This document shows, one piece after another, positions 1-9,738 of a DNA stretch of 34,981 nt. How positions within the stretch are numbered: the stretch's first letter is position 1; the number at the start of each line of letters is the position of its first letter. The translations under genes were made by a program, and so were the position numbers. Origin of the DNA: Bacillota bacterium (GTDB taxonomy: Bacteria; Bacillota; Clostridia; Oscillospirales; Oscillospiraceae). The stretch spans positions 1-34,981 of the forward strand of contig JAQXWB010000004.1 of the NCBI GenBank assembly GCA_029225225.1, written 5' to 3'. The notes beneath the pieces were generated by a model. It was given only the letters and a program-made list of their open reading frames with translations, was not told the origin of the DNA and made no database searches.

Positions 1-165
1 ATTGCCGCGTCGCTTCGCTACGCCCAAAGACATTGAAAGGCTACCCCAATCAGTCAATTCGAGCCCAGTGCGCACCCAGGTCGTGGCAATCTCCGGGTCT
101 AGGTTTGTACGCACGCGGTAGTTCCTGCACGAGATTGCCACGTCGCTTCGCTCCTCGCAATGACA
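1..165. repeat. Module A (TGTCATTGCGAG...GCAATCTC palindromic unit), partial plus degenerate
   Basis: caattcgagcccagtgcgcacccaggtcgtggcaatctc...agattgccacgtcgcttcgctcctcgcaatgaca matches copies elsewhere in the window. Confidence 0.85.
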
Positions 166-190
166 GGGATCGAAAGACCGTTCAAATTAC

Positions 191-219
191 AAAAACCGGA
201 CTGCCTGACGCAGCCCGGT
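191..219 (-). terminator. Intrinsic terminator downstream of HU gene
   Basis: Stem 195-204/210-219 (accggactgc/gcagcccggt, one G-U on the minus strand) followed on the minus strand by a T tract. Confidence 0.75.
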
Positions 220-229
220 CTTTTGCAGC

Positions 230-505
230 TTATTCCGCAACTGCGTCCTTGAACGCCTTGCCCGCCTTGAATACGGGAACACGGGTCGCGGGGATGTCGA
301 TGGTTTCCTTGGTCTTGGGGTTGCGGCCCTTGCGCGCGTCACGGCACTTCAGCTCAAAGGAGCCAAAGCCCACAAGCTGGACCTTGTCGCCCTTCTTAAC
401 GGCCTCCGTCACGGCGTCCACAACGGCGGTGAGTGCCTTCTCGGCATCCTTCTTAGACAGACCGGACTTGCCGGCAATTTCAGAGATCAATTCAGTTTTG
501 TTCAT
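230..505 (-). CDS. hup: HU family DNA-binding protein
   Basis: ORF with internal ATG at 505; MNKTELISEIAGKSGLSKKDAEKAL...GFGSFELKCRDARKGRNPKTKETIDIPATRVPVFKAGKAFKDAV is classic HU. Confidence 0.95.
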   Translation of the reverse strand: MNKTELISEIAGKSGLSKKDAEKALTAVVDAVTEAVKKGDKVQLVGFGSFELKCRDARKGRNPKTKETIDIPATRVPVFKAGKAFKDAVAE

Positions 506-624
506 GGTTGTACCCTTTCTTAGATTAAGAATTATCGCATCGGCGGATGAATCTGCCGACAGTTTCTCTGCCAATAAAATTTACCACATATCGCGCAATT
601 ACGCAAGTAAAAAACTGGGAAAAA

Positions 625-2334
625 TTAATGAATTTTCAGCAGCTTCGCGATTTTTTCGCCCTTCGGCAGGAGCATGCAGTCGTCGTAGGTGATGACCTTC
701 AGCAGAATGACCATTAACACATACACGATCACCGCGGCGACAATCGCGCCGAGGCAGCAGACGACAACGCTCGAGAGGAACATGGTAAGACCTCTGTAGC
801 TGCCGTAAGCGACGATGCCCATCACAATGGCGGCAATGCCGCTCTTCCACAGCCGCGGCAGAAGCTTGGGCGGCTCTTCAAGCACATGGCGCATGGTGAA
901 GATATTGAGGATCATGTAGACGAGGAAGCAAGCCATGGTGCCGACGGGCGCGCCGAGAATGCCGATGCTCGGGTTGCCCACGAGGATATAATTCACGATG
1001 ACCTTCACAATGCCGCCGATCAACATATTGACCATCGGCAGCCACGGACGGTTATGCGCCTGCATGATCGCAGTCGTTACCGTTGTGATGCCGTTGAGCA
1101 GCACCGTCGGCGCAAGGATTGCCAGCAGGACGGCAGCCAACTGCACGCGGCTGTCGCCGTAGCCGCCGAGGAGCGCCATGATCGGCTCGGAGAGGGTCAG
1201 CAGTCCGACCATGCAGGGCCAAGCGATCAGACCCGTCAGACGCAGGGAGGATTCCTGCACGAGCCTGACATTCTTTTGGTCGCCGCGGGTCAGATGGGCA
1301 GTGATGGCGGGGATGATGGCGGCGGTGATGCAGGGGAAGAACGCCGTCGGGAAATTGAAAATGGTCTGACACAGCGCATACACGCCGCTCTGATTCTCCA
1401 CGGCGGTCTGCATGACGTCCTTCCATTGCAAAACAGCGCCCTCCGGCAGCTCTGCGACCATACCGCTGCGGGCAAGCTCTAACATCTGCCCCATCCACGT
1501 CTGCGCCCCGTCGGGCGTCGCGCCTGCCGCCTCGAGCAGACGGCGCGTGACCATGATCTCGTCAATGAGGTTGATGAGCTGCAAGCCCGCTGCACCGAGG
1601 GTGATCGGCACGGCAATGGCAAGGAGCTTTTTCGCCGTTGCGCCGTAGGACAGCGCCTCGCCGCCCAAAGCCGCCACCCTCTTGCGGTTGCGGCGGTAGC
1701 GGAGAAAGACATACAACGCCGAGCAGGCTGCGCCGATGCTGATGCCCGCGATGGACGCGCCGGAGGCCAACGCCACATCGTCGGTCATTCGCATGACGAT
1801 CCACGCAAAGCCGAGGCCGAGCAGAAGCTTGCCGAGGGCTTCGATGATCTGACTGACGGCAGTCGGCGTCATGTCGCCCTGCCCTTGGAAGTAGCCTCTG
1901 CACGCCGAGGCAATGCAGATGCACAAAACGGCGGGGCCGAGGGCAAAAATCGAATACCACGCGTTCGGCATGGACATGACGTCCGTCGCCAGCCAATGCG
2001 GGAAGAGCATCATCACGGCAGTGCCGAGGAAGCCGATGCTCAAATAGGCGATCATCGCGGTGCGGAAGATCCGCTGCATCTGCTTTCCGTTTCCTTGCGC
2101 CTGCGCCTCGGAAACCATGCGGCTCATCGCGACGGGCAGTCCCGTGGTGGAGATAACGAGCAGCACCGTGTAGATCGCGTAAGCCTTGTTGAAATACGCA
2201 AAGCCCTGCGAGTCAATAATCTGATTCAGGGGCAGCTTATAGAGCATCCCAATGACCTTGACGACAATCGTCGAAAGCGACAATATCGCCGCGCCGGTCA
2301 GAAAGTTTTGCTTTTTCGTGTTCTTGTTTTCCAA
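625..2334 (-). CDS. Polysaccharide/lipid II flippase family (SpoVB/MurJ-like, MOP superfamily)
   Basis: 569 aa multi-TM protein; N-term FLTGAAILSLSTIVVKVIGMLYKLPLNQIIDSQGFAYFNKAYAIY typical of SpoVB-like proteins. Probable TTG start at 2334 with upstream GGAAGGG. Confidence 0.85.
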   Translation of the reverse strand: MENKNTKKQNFLTGAAILSLSTIVVKVIGMLYKLPLNQIIDSQGFAYFNKAYAIYTVLLVISTTGLPVAMSRMVSEAQAQGNGKQMQRIFRTAMIAYLSIGFLGTAVMMLFPHWLATDVMSMPNAWYSIFALGPAVLCICIASACRGYFQGQGDMTPTAVSQIIEALGKLLLGLGFAWIVMRMTDDVALASGASIAGISIGAACSALYVFLRYRRNRKRVAALGGEALSYGATAKKLLAIAVPITLGAAGLQLINLIDEIMVTRRLLEAAGATPDGAQTWMGQMLELARSGMVAELPEGAVLQWKDVMQTAVENQSGVYALCQTIFNFPTAFFPCITAAIIPAITAHLTRGDQKNVRLVQESSLRLTGLIAWPCMVGLLTLSEPIMALLGGYGDSRVQLAAVLLAILAPTVLLNGITTVTTAIMQAHNRPWLPMVNMLIGGIVKVIVNYILVGNPSIGILGAPVGTMACFLVYMILNIFTMRHVLEEPPKLLPRLWKSGIAAIVMGIVAYGSYRGLTMFLSSVVVCCLGAIVAAVIVYVLMVILLKVITYDDCMLLPKGEKIAKLLKIH

Positions 2335-2387
2335 ATCATACCCTTCCTTCTTGGTTTTGTGCGAACGCTAACGCGTAGTTTTTTTCA

Positions 2388-2616
2388 GTGAACAGTGAAT
2401 GGTGAACAGATAGGTGTGCAGGAACTACCGGCTGCGTACTAATCCGTTCCTCCATCCTATCGGGCGGCTGATAGCCGCCCCTACGAGATATGTCGCAGAC
2501 AACGCCGTAGGGGCGGATAGCATCCGCCAGCGTGCAGGAACTTCCAAACGCGTACCAATCTGCAAACATTAGAAAAACCCGCTGCGGCGAACCTATTCAC
2601 TATTCTCTATTCACTC
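2388..2616. repeat. Intergenic island: heptad array - linker - module B - linker - inverted heptad array
   Basis: GTGAACAGTGAATGGTGAACAG at 2388; gggcggctgatagccgcccctac...gtaggggcggatagcatccgcc; CTATTCACTATTCTCTATTCACTC at about 2593. Confidence 0.85.
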
Positions 2617-3936
2617 TTCCCTACTCTCCGTCCGGTCGGTGAACATCTTCGGCATCACATACTCCGCAAGCTCCTTCACCACCGCGTCGAGGTCGATGGT
2701 CAGGTACTTGCCTGCGGCGTAAAGGATCTTGCCGCGCACCATCGTCATGACCACGTCATGCCCGTTCACGGCATAGGCAAGATGCGACATGACATTGTGG
2801 CACGGCATCAGGTGCGGCTGGGTAAAGTCGAGCAAAATGAGGTCGGCGTCCATGCCGAGCTTGATCATACCGCACTCCGCCTCCCTGTGCTGCGCCCGCG
2901 CGCCGCAGACCGTCGCCATCATCAGCGCCGCCTGCGCGGGCAGGGCTTTGGGATTCAGGCTCGCGCCCTTCGCCATCAGCGTCGCCGCGCGAATCTCCTC
3001 AAACATGTCAAGGGTATTGTTCGACGCGGAGGAATCCGTGCCGAGGGCGACGTTCATACCCGCCTTGATCATGTCCTCCACCTTCGCGCAGCCCGAGGCA
3101 AGCTTGAGATTCGAGCAGGGATTGTGGACTGCAGACACCTTCCGCTTGGCAAGCAGCCGCATATCCTCCGGCTCAAGCCAGACGCAATGCGCCGCAATGG
3201 CGGGTGCGTCAAAGACATGGTGGCAGTCGAGCACCTGCGCAGGCGTCAGCCCGTAGCGCTCCTTGCACGCCTCGTGCTCCGCCTTCGTCTCGGACAGGTG
3301 GACGTGCATCCCGATGCCCTCGTTGATCGCGTATTCGCTCAAAGCGTCCCATACGCGATAGTCGGAGGTGTATTCGCCGTGAATCGACGCCTCGATTTTG
3401 ATCCTGCCGTTGTCAAAGCCGTGCCATTTTTCCTTCAGGGCGACCATTTCCTGACAGCGCGGGTCTTTTTCGAAGTCAAAGTCCTCTCCGAAGAAGGTCA
3501 CGGCGCGGGAGATGTTCGCCTTGATGCCGCTCTCGGCGACCGCCTCGGCAATCTCGTCGCAGAAATAATACATATCAGAGACGGAGGTCGTGCCGAAACG
3601 CAGGCACTCTGCAAGGGACAGCAGCGTCGCCGCCTTGACGCAGCGGCCGTCAAGACGATCCTCCCGGGGGAAGATGTAGTCATTGAGCCATGTGGAAAGC
3701 TCCACATCGTCCGCGTAGCCGCGCATGGGCGACATGGCAAGATGCGTGTGGCAGTTGATGAGTCCGGGCATTAAGACCATGCCCTCACCGTTGATGATCT
3801 GCTGCGGCTTTGCCTCGGGCGCCTTGCGGGAGAGATAACTGATCTTCCCGTCCGTCACGCCGACAAACGCCGAAAACAGCACCCGCAGCTCTTCATCCAT
3901 CGTAACCACGGTAACATTGGAAAACAACGTGTCCAT
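2611..3936 (-). CDS. Amidohydrolase, MtaD/SAH-deaminase-like
   Basis: ATG at 3936 (MDTLFSNVTVVTMDEE); motifs NCHTHLAMSPMRGYADD, HVHLSETKAEHEAC, AAHCVWLEPEDM, GTDSSASNNTLDM. Confidence 0.88.
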   Translation of the reverse strand: MDTLFSNVTVVTMDEELRVLFSAFVGVTDGKISYLSRKAPEAKPQQIINGEGMVLMPGLINCHTHLAMSPMRGYADDVELSTWLNDYIFPREDRLDGRCVKAATLLSLAECLRFGTTSVSDMYYFCDEIAEAVAESGIKANISRAVTFFGEDFDFEKDPRCQEMVALKEKWHGFDNGRIKIEASIHGEYTSDYRVWDALSEYAINEGIGMHVHLSETKAEHEACKERYGLTPAQVLDCHHVFDAPAIAAHCVWLEPEDMRLLAKRKVSAVHNPCSNLKLASGCAKVEDMIKAGMNVALGTDSSASNNTLDMFEEIRAATLMAKGASLNPKALPAQAALMMATVCGARAQHREAECGMIKLGMDADLILLDFTQPHLMPCHNVMSHLAYAVNGHDVVMTMVRGKILYAAGKYLTIDLDAVVKELAEYVMPKMFTDRTESREE

Positions 3937-3996
3937 AACGAAAATCCTTTCGATAAAATAACGGGTTCTGATACACCCGGCAGTACCTACACGCGG

Positions 3997-4124
3997 ACGG
4001 CTGATAGCCGCCCCTACAGCGTGAACCATGAGATTTCTCGTAGGGGCGGCTATCAGCCGCCCGACGGTACAGACAAACAGATCCATACGCACTCGGTAGG
4101 ATCAAACACTGTCCCCGCCCTACA
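3997..4124. repeat. Module B hairpin pair plus partial module C
   Basis: ggctgatagccgcccctac (3999-4017)/gtaggggcggctatcagcc (4040-4058); tgtccccgccctaca. Confidence 0.85.
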
Positions 4125-4128
4125 TTCG

Positions 4129-5586
4129 TCATTCGACCTTTGTCAATAACGCAAACGCCTCGTCCTTTTGCTTTAACACATCGTCGATGCGTTCGATATA
4201 TTGCTGCGGGAATTTGGGATTGTGAAAGCGCTCCAGCCGCCCGCCGGGGAGGTTGATCTTGGTCATTCCGCCGCCGCCGAGGGAGATGATGGAATGCAGC
4301 TCCTCCATCATGTAGATGTTATACAGCCCCTCGAAGCCGCCCTTGCACCAGCCGACATTCTCAAAGCTGCCGGACATATACTTCTGCCGATACAAATAAT
4401 ACGGCTTGTAGCCCGCTGCGCGGAGGCTGTTTTCGGCGTCCTCGAGCATCGCGGCGACCTCCTCCGCTGACGGCAGGCGCGTGCGAGAGAAAAACAGCTC
4501 CGCACCCTTTTTGAGCGCGAGGGTATGCACCGTCACATTGGTCGGGTCGAGGGAAAGCACCTGCCTGAGCGAAGACGCAAAGGACTCCCGCGTGTCATTG
4601 GGCAGACCAACGATCAGATCCATATTGATCCCGTCAAAGCCCGCTGCCCTTGCGGCATGAAACGCCTCAAGGGTCTGCGCGCTCGTGTGCCGCCGCCCGA
4701 TGAGGGACAGAATCTCGTCATTCATTGTCTGCGGATTGATGCTCATGCGATCACAGCCGAGGGCGCGGATGGTTTGCAGCTTTGCAAAATCGAGCGTGTC
4801 CGGTCTGCCGCCCTCTACGGTATATTCTATCAGGTCTGTCAAGTCAAAATTCGCGCAAATTGCGTCCATCAGCCGCTGCATCTGCGGCGTGGAGAGCGTC
4901 GTCGGCGTGCCGCCGCCGATATAGAGGGTGCGCACGCGCTTTCCCGACGCTTTTAACAGCTTGCCGACATGGACAAGCTCTTTTTCCAGCGCGTCCAAAA
5001 ACTGCGGCAGAAGGGTCTTCGTCATGCGCTCGACGCCCGTGCTGACAAAGCTGCAATAGGCGCAGCGCGTCGGGCAGAAGGGGATGCCGATATACAGCGA
5101 AATATCATTCTCCCGCAGCCGTTTTGCCGCCTCCACCGTCGCTTTGGACGCCTCAATGCATAACCTGCGCCGCTCCGGCGCGACATGGTAACGCTCCTCC
5201 AGCAGGCGGTCGGCGCTTTTCTCGTCCCCGCCCGCGAGTAAATGGCGCGTGGTGAGCTTCGTCGGGCGGACGCCGGAGAGGCTGCCCCACTTCGACGGCT
5301 CACGGAGCTGTACGGCGGCGGCATAATAGGTGTTTTGCAGCAGACGGCGGCGCGCAGGTACGTCCGCGTCCTTCGCTGCCAAACGGCGCGTTGCCTTTGC
5401 GGTTTTGCCGTGCAAGGTAATCCGCGCCGTCGCGGTGAGCCATGTCTTTCCGACGTGCAAGGCGGAAACCGCGCCGTCACCCGTAAAGGGTACGTCCACC
5501 GGCTCCATCGGCTCCTCCGGAAACAGCGCAAGCTGCAACTGCTCCACCGCATAACGGTCCTCATGACCGTGAAGGTATAGCTTCAT
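4129..5586 (-). CDS. hemZ: Radical SAM coproporphyrinogen III oxidase-like protein HemZ
   Basis: ATG at 5586 (MKLYLHGHEDRYAVEQ); radical SAM motif GIPFCPTRCAYCSF; YIGGGTPTTL; GLPNDT. Confidence 0.88.
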   Translation of the reverse strand: MKLYLHGHEDRYAVEQLQLALFPEEPMEPVDVPFTGDGAVSALHVGKTWLTATARITLHGKTAKATRRLAAKDADVPARRRLLQNTYYAAAVQLREPSKWGSLSGVRPTKLTTRHLLAGGDEKSADRLLEERYHVAPERRRLCIEASKATVEAAKRLRENDISLYIGIPFCPTRCAYCSFVSTGVERMTKTLLPQFLDALEKELVHVGKLLKASGKRVRTLYIGGGTPTTLSTPQMQRLMDAICANFDLTDLIEYTVEGGRPDTLDFAKLQTIRALGCDRMSINPQTMNDEILSLIGRRHTSAQTLEAFHAARAAGFDGINMDLIVGLPNDTRESFASSLRQVLSLDPTNVTVHTLALKKGAELFFSRTRLPSAEEVAAMLEDAENSLRAAGYKPYYLYRQKYMSGSFENVGWCKGGFEGLYNIYMMEELHSIISLGGGGMTKINLPGGRLERFHNPKFPQQYIERIDDVLKQKDEAFALLTKVE

Positions 5587-5612
5587 AGAAAACTCCTTTG
5601 GTGAAAGGATTC

Positions 5613-5946
5613 GTGAATCGTGAATCGTGAATGGTGAATCGTGAATAGGTGGCGTTCTGTGGGAAGCTGTAGCGCACGGCATCCCTGACGCGCCTGTGGG
5701 CAGCTTGTTTTGGCTAAGGGTGAATGGGGAATGACCGCGGTGTGCTTCGCACGGATTTTGATTTTTATGTGTTTTAGTTGACAGATAGTGCGGACGAGCA
5801 GGTTTGTACGCAGTCGGTAGTTCCTGCACCGGGCGGCTGATAGCCGCCCCTACGGCGTGAACTGCGAAATTTCTCGTAGGGGCGGCTATTAGCCGCCCGC
5901 GTTTGGAATCCGCGCGGAGCGCTCCGACACTATTCACTGTTCACTG
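5613..5946. repeat. Intergenic island: heptads - F - G - linker - B - D - heptads
   Basis: GTGAATCGTGAATCGTGAATGGTGAATCGTGAATA; module B 5830-5899; cgcgcggagcgctccgac; ctattcactgttcactg. Confidence 0.85.
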
Positions 5947-6015
5947 AAATGTGTAGTTCTTCGCCCTTCGTTACCCCAGTCATCCACCCTTAGCCCTTAG
6001 CCAATAACGCCGTCC

Positions 6016-7815
6016 TTATTCCAAATTGTCCGCGAAGAAATCCGCAAGCTCGGCGATGCGCCCCTCCGCAAACGGGGACTCCATCTCCGCAATTTTCAGC
6101 AGCGCAAGGATGGAATTGTCCGGCGCGTTGCGCATCAGGGTCTGATATGCCTCCATGCCGCTGCCATTCTCCTGCTCCAGCATATAGATCTGCAAAGCGG
6201 CGTCGTTGGAGACGCAATAGCTGATCACATAGAACGGCGCAATGAAGAAATGCTGAATGTCAATCCAGCCGGGCGCTAAAATATCCTCCATGCCGTACAT
6301 GGACATGCCGAACTCCTCGGTGCATTCCAAAAACAGCGCATTCAGCCGCTCCGCCGTCAGCTCGTCGTCCGGCAGCTCATAGGCGCGCTGCTCAAATTCG
6401 GCGTAGCACGCCTGCCCGAGGAAAACCAGCACGGAGTCCGCAAGCTTCGAGGAGGTCAGCCCCTCGCGCTCCCGTCTCGTCAGATCGGCGCGGCTCAGGG
6501 CGAGGAATTCCAGTCCCTGTGAGAAAATCTCCGCGCAGTCGATGGAATTGGTGCCGTTGCAGTTGACATAGCCGTCCACAAAATGCCCGAATTCATGGGT
6601 CGCGGTCAGGAAATCGTCAATCTCTCCCGTTGGGGAGACGTAAAGGAAGGGCATCTCGTAGGCAGACAGATAGGTCATATAAGAGCCGGGCATCTTGCTC
6701 GTCGATTCCGTGACATCATACAGCCGGTAAGCCATCATGTAATCATACGCAGTCGCGATCTCGCCGCCGAAGCGGTAGGCGGTGTTTTGCAGCAGCTCCA
6801 TGACCTCGTCCATCTCCATGTCCTCGCTGTAGCTACCGTAAACAGCGGCATAGTACAGCGACGCCATCTCCTTGGCGATATCTGAGGTATATTGCTTGAC
6901 CTGCGCGGGTGTGTAGTCGCGCTCATAATAGTATTCGTAAGCGAAGTCCGCGTAGCTCTCGTAGTCCAGCTCCTCCGCAATCTCGCGGCGCACGCGGATC
7001 AGCTTGGCAAACAGCTCCGAAGCAAGCGGATTGTATTTTTCGTAGTACAGCGTGTAAATCTCCAGCATCTCCATATAATCGAGATTCGGGTCGGCAAGCA
7101 AGTCCTCCACTATGCACTCCTCGCCCTCCCATGCAATCGTCATATCGCTCTGCATCGCCATATATTCCGATTGCAGCGCGCTCTCCTCCTGCATCAGCTC
7201 TACCACGCGGTCGTTGGAGTAGATCTGATTCTCGTCATAGTAATCGAAGAAGCCCTCCTCAAAATAGGCTGCCTCCAAAGCCTTGCGCTGATCGCTTTTG
7301 CCCATCGCGATAAAGCACTTCTCCATCGCCTGCTCGATCAGCGGCGACTGCTCCTCACACCAGTTGTATTCCTCGTCATAATAGGAATCGTTGAGGTCGA
7401 GGGTATAGCGGATGTAGGCATACTGCCCCATTGTGCTGAAACGGACATACGTCTCCTCCACGGGATAATACGCCGCAAGGATCGCGTCACAATCCGCGCC
7501 GTCTTCCACCAGCGCCTGCACTGCGGCAAAATCGTCACACAGCCCCTGCGCATCCGGGCGTTCATAGACGATCTCGTCGAAGGGGACCTCCGCCAGCAGC
7601 GCTTCGGCAGGGCGCTCATATTCATCATACGGCGTGTAGGGCGGCAAGTCCTCCGGCTCCGTCGGCGCTTCCGTGGGCTTTCCCGTCGTCTCGGTCGCCT
7701 CTGTCGGCGCAGGGAAGCCGCCCTCACGGAACAACTGTTGGACGGTGCAGCCCTGCAACAGCAGACTGAGCGCCAGCAAAAGGACAATCAGTACGGACAG
7801 TTTTCTCTTTTTCAT
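6016..7815 (-). CDS. M3-family-like zinc metallopeptidase lipoprotein
   Basis: Lipobox LSLLLQGC at N-terminus; zinc-binding HEFGH (TATHEFGHFVDGY) and downstream E-containing region; overall oligoendopeptidase-F-like. Confidence 0.8.
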   Translation of the reverse strand: MKKRKLSVLIVLLLALSLLLQGCTVQQLFREGGFPAPTEATETTGKPTEAPTEPEDLPPYTPYDEYERPAEALLAEVPFDEIVYERPDAQGLCDDFAAVQALVEDGADCDAILAAYYPVEETYVRFSTMGQYAYIRYTLDLNDSYYDEEYNWCEEQSPLIEQAMEKCFIAMGKSDQRKALEAAYFEEGFFDYYDENQIYSNDRVVELMQEESALQSEYMAMQSDMTIAWEGEECIVEDLLADPNLDYMEMLEIYTLYYEKYNPLASELFAKLIRVRREIAEELDYESYADFAYEYYYERDYTPAQVKQYTSDIAKEMASLYYAAVYGSYSEDMEMDEVMELLQNTAYRFGGEIATAYDYMMAYRLYDVTESTSKMPGSYMTYLSAYEMPFLYVSPTGEIDDFLTATHEFGHFVDGYVNCNGTNSIDCAEIFSQGLEFLALSRADLTRREREGLTSSKLADSVLVFLGQACYAEFEQRAYELPDDELTAERLNALFLECTEEFGMSMYGMEDILAPGWIDIQHFFIAPFYVISYCVSNDAALQIYMLEQENGSGMEAYQTLMRNAPDNSILALLKIAEMESPFAEGRIAELADFFADNLE

Positions 7816-7879
7816 AACACCATTCCTTTCTCAACACATACGGAACTATAAGCCGCCCACCGGCAGGCGGCTTTTGCGC

Positions 7880-8205
7880 TAAGGGCTAATAGTGAATAGT
7901 GAATAACGAAGGAGCGCTCCGCGCGGATTTAAAACGCGGGCGGCTGATAGCCGCCCCTACGAGAAATTTCGCAGTTCACGCCGTAGGGGCGGATATTATC
8001 CGCCAGGTGCAGGAACTGCCGACTGCGTAGCAATTCGTTCCTTCGCACCGTCTGTCAAATCAGGTATATCAAAATTCAAAATCCGTGCGGAGCACACCAC
8101 AGTCCTTCACTCTTAGTTCTTAGCTCTTAGTCCAAAAAGCCCTGAGCCAAAACAGGCTACCCACAGGCGCGTCAAGGATGCCGCTTGCTACAGCTTCCCA
8201 CAGAC
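7880..8205. repeat. Intergenic island, inverted relative to 5613-5946
   Basis: gctaagggctaatagtgaatagtgaataacgaaggagcgctccgcgcgg, module B 7937-8005, inverted G and F modules. Confidence 0.85.
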
Positions 8206-8244
8206 TGCAATCGATTCACGATTCTCCGTGCCCTGTTCCCGATT

Positions 8245-9423
8245 TCACAGCACCTGCAAAATGCAGCCCTTCAAATATGCCGCGTGTTCGACGTTGAGGG
8301 CGGCGGGATGGTCGCGGGACTGGGTCAGGCGTTCGAGCAGGCGGACGGTTCTGCCGCTGTCCGCCGCAGCCTCGCGGAGCATCTTTTCAAACAGCGGCTG
8401 CGTCATAAACTGGCTGCACGAGCAGGTCAGCAGGATGCCTCCCGCCTCGGTCAGCCGCATACAGCGCAGATTCAGCTCCTTATACCCGCGATATGCCGCC
8501 TCCAAGGCGCGCTTGCTCTTGGCAAAGGCGGGTGGATCGCAGATGACCACGCCGTAGCGCTCCCCTGCCTCGCTCTCCTGCTTGACAAGGTCAAACACAT
8601 TGGCGCAGACGGTCGTGATCCTGTCCTCCACACCGTTGCGCGCGGCGTTCTCGCGCACCATCGCAAGCGCGCTCTCGGAAACATCCACCGCACGGACGCT
8701 CTTTGCGCCGTAAAGGGCGGCATGGACGGAGAAGCCGCCCGTGTGGCAGCACAGATCAAGGACGGTCTTTCCCTTGCAATAGGGCTTGAGCCGTCCGCGA
8801 TTTTCCTGTTGGTCGAGGAAATGTCCCGTCTTCTGCCCGTTCTCTAAATCGACCGCCATGATCGCGTCATGCTCCCGGATCAGCAGCGCGTCGGGAATCT
8901 TGCCGGAAACGCAGCCCTTTTGCTGCGCCATGCCCTCCTTCTCGCGCACGGGCACATCATCCCGCTCATAGATGCAGCGCGGCTGAAAGATCTCCGCAAG
9001 CGCCGAAAATAGCTCCGCCTTGCGTTTTTCCATCCCAAGACAGACGATCTGCACCGAGAGGCAGTCAGCAAATTTGTCCACCGTCAGCCCCGGCAGCCCG
9101 TCGGACTCGCCGAACACCACGCGGCAAGCGTTGTCAAAGCCAAGGGCACGGCGGTTTTCCCACTCGGCAAGGATGCGGCGGCGGAAAAAGTCCGCGTCCA
9201 CCGTCTCCGCGCGATCCCGCGTCAATACACGCACGACGATCTTGGACTTGCTGTTAAAAAAGCCCTTTGCCAAAAAGCGGCAGCGGCTGTCGAGCACCTC
9301 GACGACGTCGCCGTCCTCGCAGCGGTCGTCCACCCAGTCGATCTCGTTGTCAAATACCCAAAGTCCGCCGCCGAGAAGGTCGCGTTCCTCCCCGCGCCGC
9401 AGACAAACCTGTCCAAGCTCCAT
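8245..9423 (-). CDS. Class I SAM-dependent rRNA methyltransferase (RlmI/RlmK-like, PUA + methyltransferase)
   Basis: ATG at 9423 (MELGQVCLRRGEERDLLGGGLWVFDNEI); FLDQQENRGRLKPYCKGKTVLDLCCHTGGFSVHAALYGA; CDPPAFAKSK. Confidence 0.9.
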   Translation of the reverse strand: MELGQVCLRRGEERDLLGGGLWVFDNEIDWVDDRCEDGDVVEVLDSRCRFLAKGFFNSKSKIVVRVLTRDRAETVDADFFRRRILAEWENRRALGFDNACRVVFGESDGLPGLTVDKFADCLSVQIVCLGMEKRKAELFSALAEIFQPRCIYERDDVPVREKEGMAQQKGCVSGKIPDALLIREHDAIMAVDLENGQKTGHFLDQQENRGRLKPYCKGKTVLDLCCHTGGFSVHAALYGAKSVRAVDVSESALAMVRENAARNGVEDRITTVCANVFDLVKQESEAGERYGVVICDPPAFAKSKRALEAAYRGYKELNLRCMRLTEAGGILLTCSCSQFMTQPLFEKMLREAAADSGRTVRLLERLTQSRDHPAALNVEHAAYLKGCILQVL

Positions 9424-9463
9424 AGCTCCTCCGTTCCAAGCTCCGAAATAGAAACTTTTTTTC

Positions 9464-9472
9464 ATTATAGCA
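9464..9472 (-). promoter_or_regulatory. Extended -10 promoter for the RlmI-like gene (TGC-TATAAT)
   Basis: Minus strand reads gtgTGCTATAATgaaaaaaag about 40 nt upstream of the 9423 start. Confidence 0.5.
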
Positions 9473-9576
9473 CACAATTCCCCGTTTGCACAGTCATAAA
9501 AAACCGACCGCCGAGAAAATATAGACCCCACTTTTCCGTTTTGGGTGTGTCCCGTACACGTTGAAACAAACCAACG

Positions 9577-9611
9577 AAAAAAGGCTGTCCTCTCTTTCAA
9601 GAAAACAGCCT
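9577..9611 (-). terminator. Minus-strand intrinsic terminator
   Basis: aggctgt (9582-9588)/acagcct (9605-9611) stem; minus-strand T tract at 9577-9582. Confidence 0.55.
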
Positions 9612-9634
9612 GATCTTATAGAGAAACAAAACGG

Positions 9635-9663
9635 TTGCATTTTACGCGCCGCAATGCTACAAT
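9635..9663 (+). promoter_or_regulatory. Promoter of putative toxin mRNA: TTGCAT-N17-TACAAT
   Basis: ttgcat 9635-9640, 17-nt spacer, tacaat 9658-9663; places the TSS at about 9670, just before the structured leader. Confidence 0.65.
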
Positions 9664-9738
9664 ATTCGCGGCGCTTTCCGCGTCGGGGTGCTGCCACCTA
9701 CGGCGGACGGTTGTCTCCCGCTTTGGGAGGTGATGCGC

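Noticed and set aside
886-1482. 198-aa plus-strand ORF opposite the SpoVB-like gene
   Set aside because: Antisense shadow ORF, as are those at 2758-3774, 6892-7851, 8185-8847, 30583-31602 and 33408-34280.
8245-9600. Longer N-terminal extension of the RlmI-like gene in the ORF track
   Set aside because: The extension covers the TGC-TATAAT promoter; homology starts at MELGQVCLRRGEERDL (9423).
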